32,983 bases of DNA from Hyphomonas sp. (GTDB lineage Bacteria > Pseudomonadota > Alphaproteobacteria > Caulobacterales > Hyphomonadaceae). The position numbers were made by a program, and so were the translations under genes. Positions 32,573 to 32,983 of this stretch are shown in pieces (within the stretch, counting starts at the first letter, position 1; each line of letters begins with the position of its first letter). The notes beneath the pieces are model-generated. The model was not told the origin of the DNA and ran no database searches. It saw nothing but the letters and a program-made list of their open reading frames with translations. The DNA is taken from contig VMTE01000038.1 of the NCBI GenBank assembly GCA_013791775.1, positions 1 to 32,983 of the forward strand, given 5' to 3'.

Positions 32573-32983
32573 TGAAAGCCTTCCCTTCTATCCGCTGAAT
32601 ATTGCGGTGCTCACCGTCTCGGACACGCGCTCTGAGGAGACAGACACGTCCGGAGGCCTCCTTTGCGACCGGGCCAGGGCTGCCGGCCATGCACTGGTTG
32701 AGCGTGCCATCGTCAGGGACGAAGTTGACGAAATCCGGCAGGTTGTCGGCCGTTGGATCGCCGACCCGGGGATTGATGTTATCCTGACAACTGGCGGCAC
32801 CGGTTTCTCGCCGCGCGATGTGACGCCCGAAGCCCTGAAACCCCTCTTCAGCCGGGAGATGGATGGATTTTCTGTGGTGTTCCATACAGTCAGTCTCGGC
32901 ACGGTGGGAGTTTCCACGCTCCAGTCGCGCGCTTTTGCAGGGCAGGCCGGTGAGACTTTCATCTTTTGTGTTCCGGGTTCGAC
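32550..32983 (+). CDS. moaB: MoaB/MogA-family molybdopterin adenylyltransferase (cut by window end)
   Basis: An open frame from ATG 32550 (or 32559) runs off the end of the window after 144 codons with no stop; the family is about 170-190 residues. The substrate-binding TTGGTGFSPRDVTPEA motif, the NIAVLTVSDTR start of the fold and TLQSRAFAGQAGETFIFCVPGS-like end (split here as TLQSRAFAG and IFCVPGS) identify MoaB. MoaB/MogA proteins adenylate molybdopterin before molybdate insertion. The start overlaps the moaE end by 23 bp, so the two are translationally coupled. Confidence 0.9.
   Translation, partial: MKKMPGLDESLPFYPLNIAVLTVSDTRSEETDTSGGLLCDRARAAGHALVERAIVRDEVDEIRQVVGRWIADPGIDVILTTGGTGFSPRDVTPEALKPLFSREMDGFSVVFHTVSLGTVGVSTLQSRAFAGQAGETFIFCVPGS

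Noticed and set aside
1-32983. CRISPR arrays, tRNA or rRNA genes, complete insertion sequences
   Set aside because: No regularly spaced repeats, cloverleaf sequences, rRNA segments or intact transposase genes with terminal repeats were found by reading both strands.

Overview
The window is GC-rich (roughly 60-65% by eye), with strongly GC3-biased codons, tight ATGA-overlapping operons and an alphaproteobacterial style of conjugation genes (DUF736, helix-turn-helix protein, TraF peptidase, DUF3363 relaxase, VirD4/TraG, CopG). I infer an alphaproteobacterium, plausibly of a marine or aquatic lineage such as the Hyphomonadaceae/Caulobacterales or Sphingomonadales. No rRNA, tRNA or housekeeping marker in the window fixes the taxon.

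Region 1 (1-3278) is mobile-element backbone. The window opens in the last part of a group II intron (canonical domain V and domain VI, 3' end near 140). The intron sits inside an antirestriction gene of the ardA family. A small zinc-ribbon protein, two unknown proteins and a large ParB-like protein follow in a co-directional run that closes on a strong terminator.

Region 2 (3478-13625) is metal-resistance cargo. A mercury operon (merR divergent from merT-merP-merA) has a typical MerR promoter with a 19-bp spacer and a perfect 7-bp dyad. Convergent to it is a minus-strand copper/silver efflux operon: a Cys-rich periplasmic protein, then cusC (outer membrane), cusB (adaptor), cusA (RND pump) and a CusF-like lipoprotein, with ATGA overlaps between cusC/cusB/cusA/cusF.

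Region 3 (13626-20369) returns to element backbone. A 900-bp stretch has no confident gene but contains a strongly folded 210-nt segment. It is followed by a DUF736 gene, a terminator, a perfect 14-bp inverted repeat, then the helix-turn-helix protein, TraF-like S26 peptidase, relaxase, coupling protein and CopG-like protein. The Trb mating-pair genes expected next are absent.

Region 4 (20370-21225) is a scar: the C-terminal part of a broken enoyl-CoA hydratase gene and another coding-like fragment.

Region 5 (21226-26906) is a compact five-gene efflux operon equivalent to E. coli ybhG-ybhF-ybhS-ybhR plus a CecR-type TetR repressor. A palindromic candidate operator lies upstream.

Region 6 (26992-32983) looks like an accessory denitrification/molybdenum-cofactor neighbourhood: a cupin, an unknown membrane-anchored protein, an MgtC/DUF4010 membrane protein, a TauE/SafE permease, NnrU, MoaD, a CopD-like four-helix membrane protein, MoaE and a MoaB/MogA protein cut by the window end. 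The nitrogen-oxide reductases themselves are not in the window.

Overall, the left two thirds look like a damaged conjugative or integrative element carrying mercury and copper/silver resistance, abutting host-type or other accessory DNA at a recombination scar.
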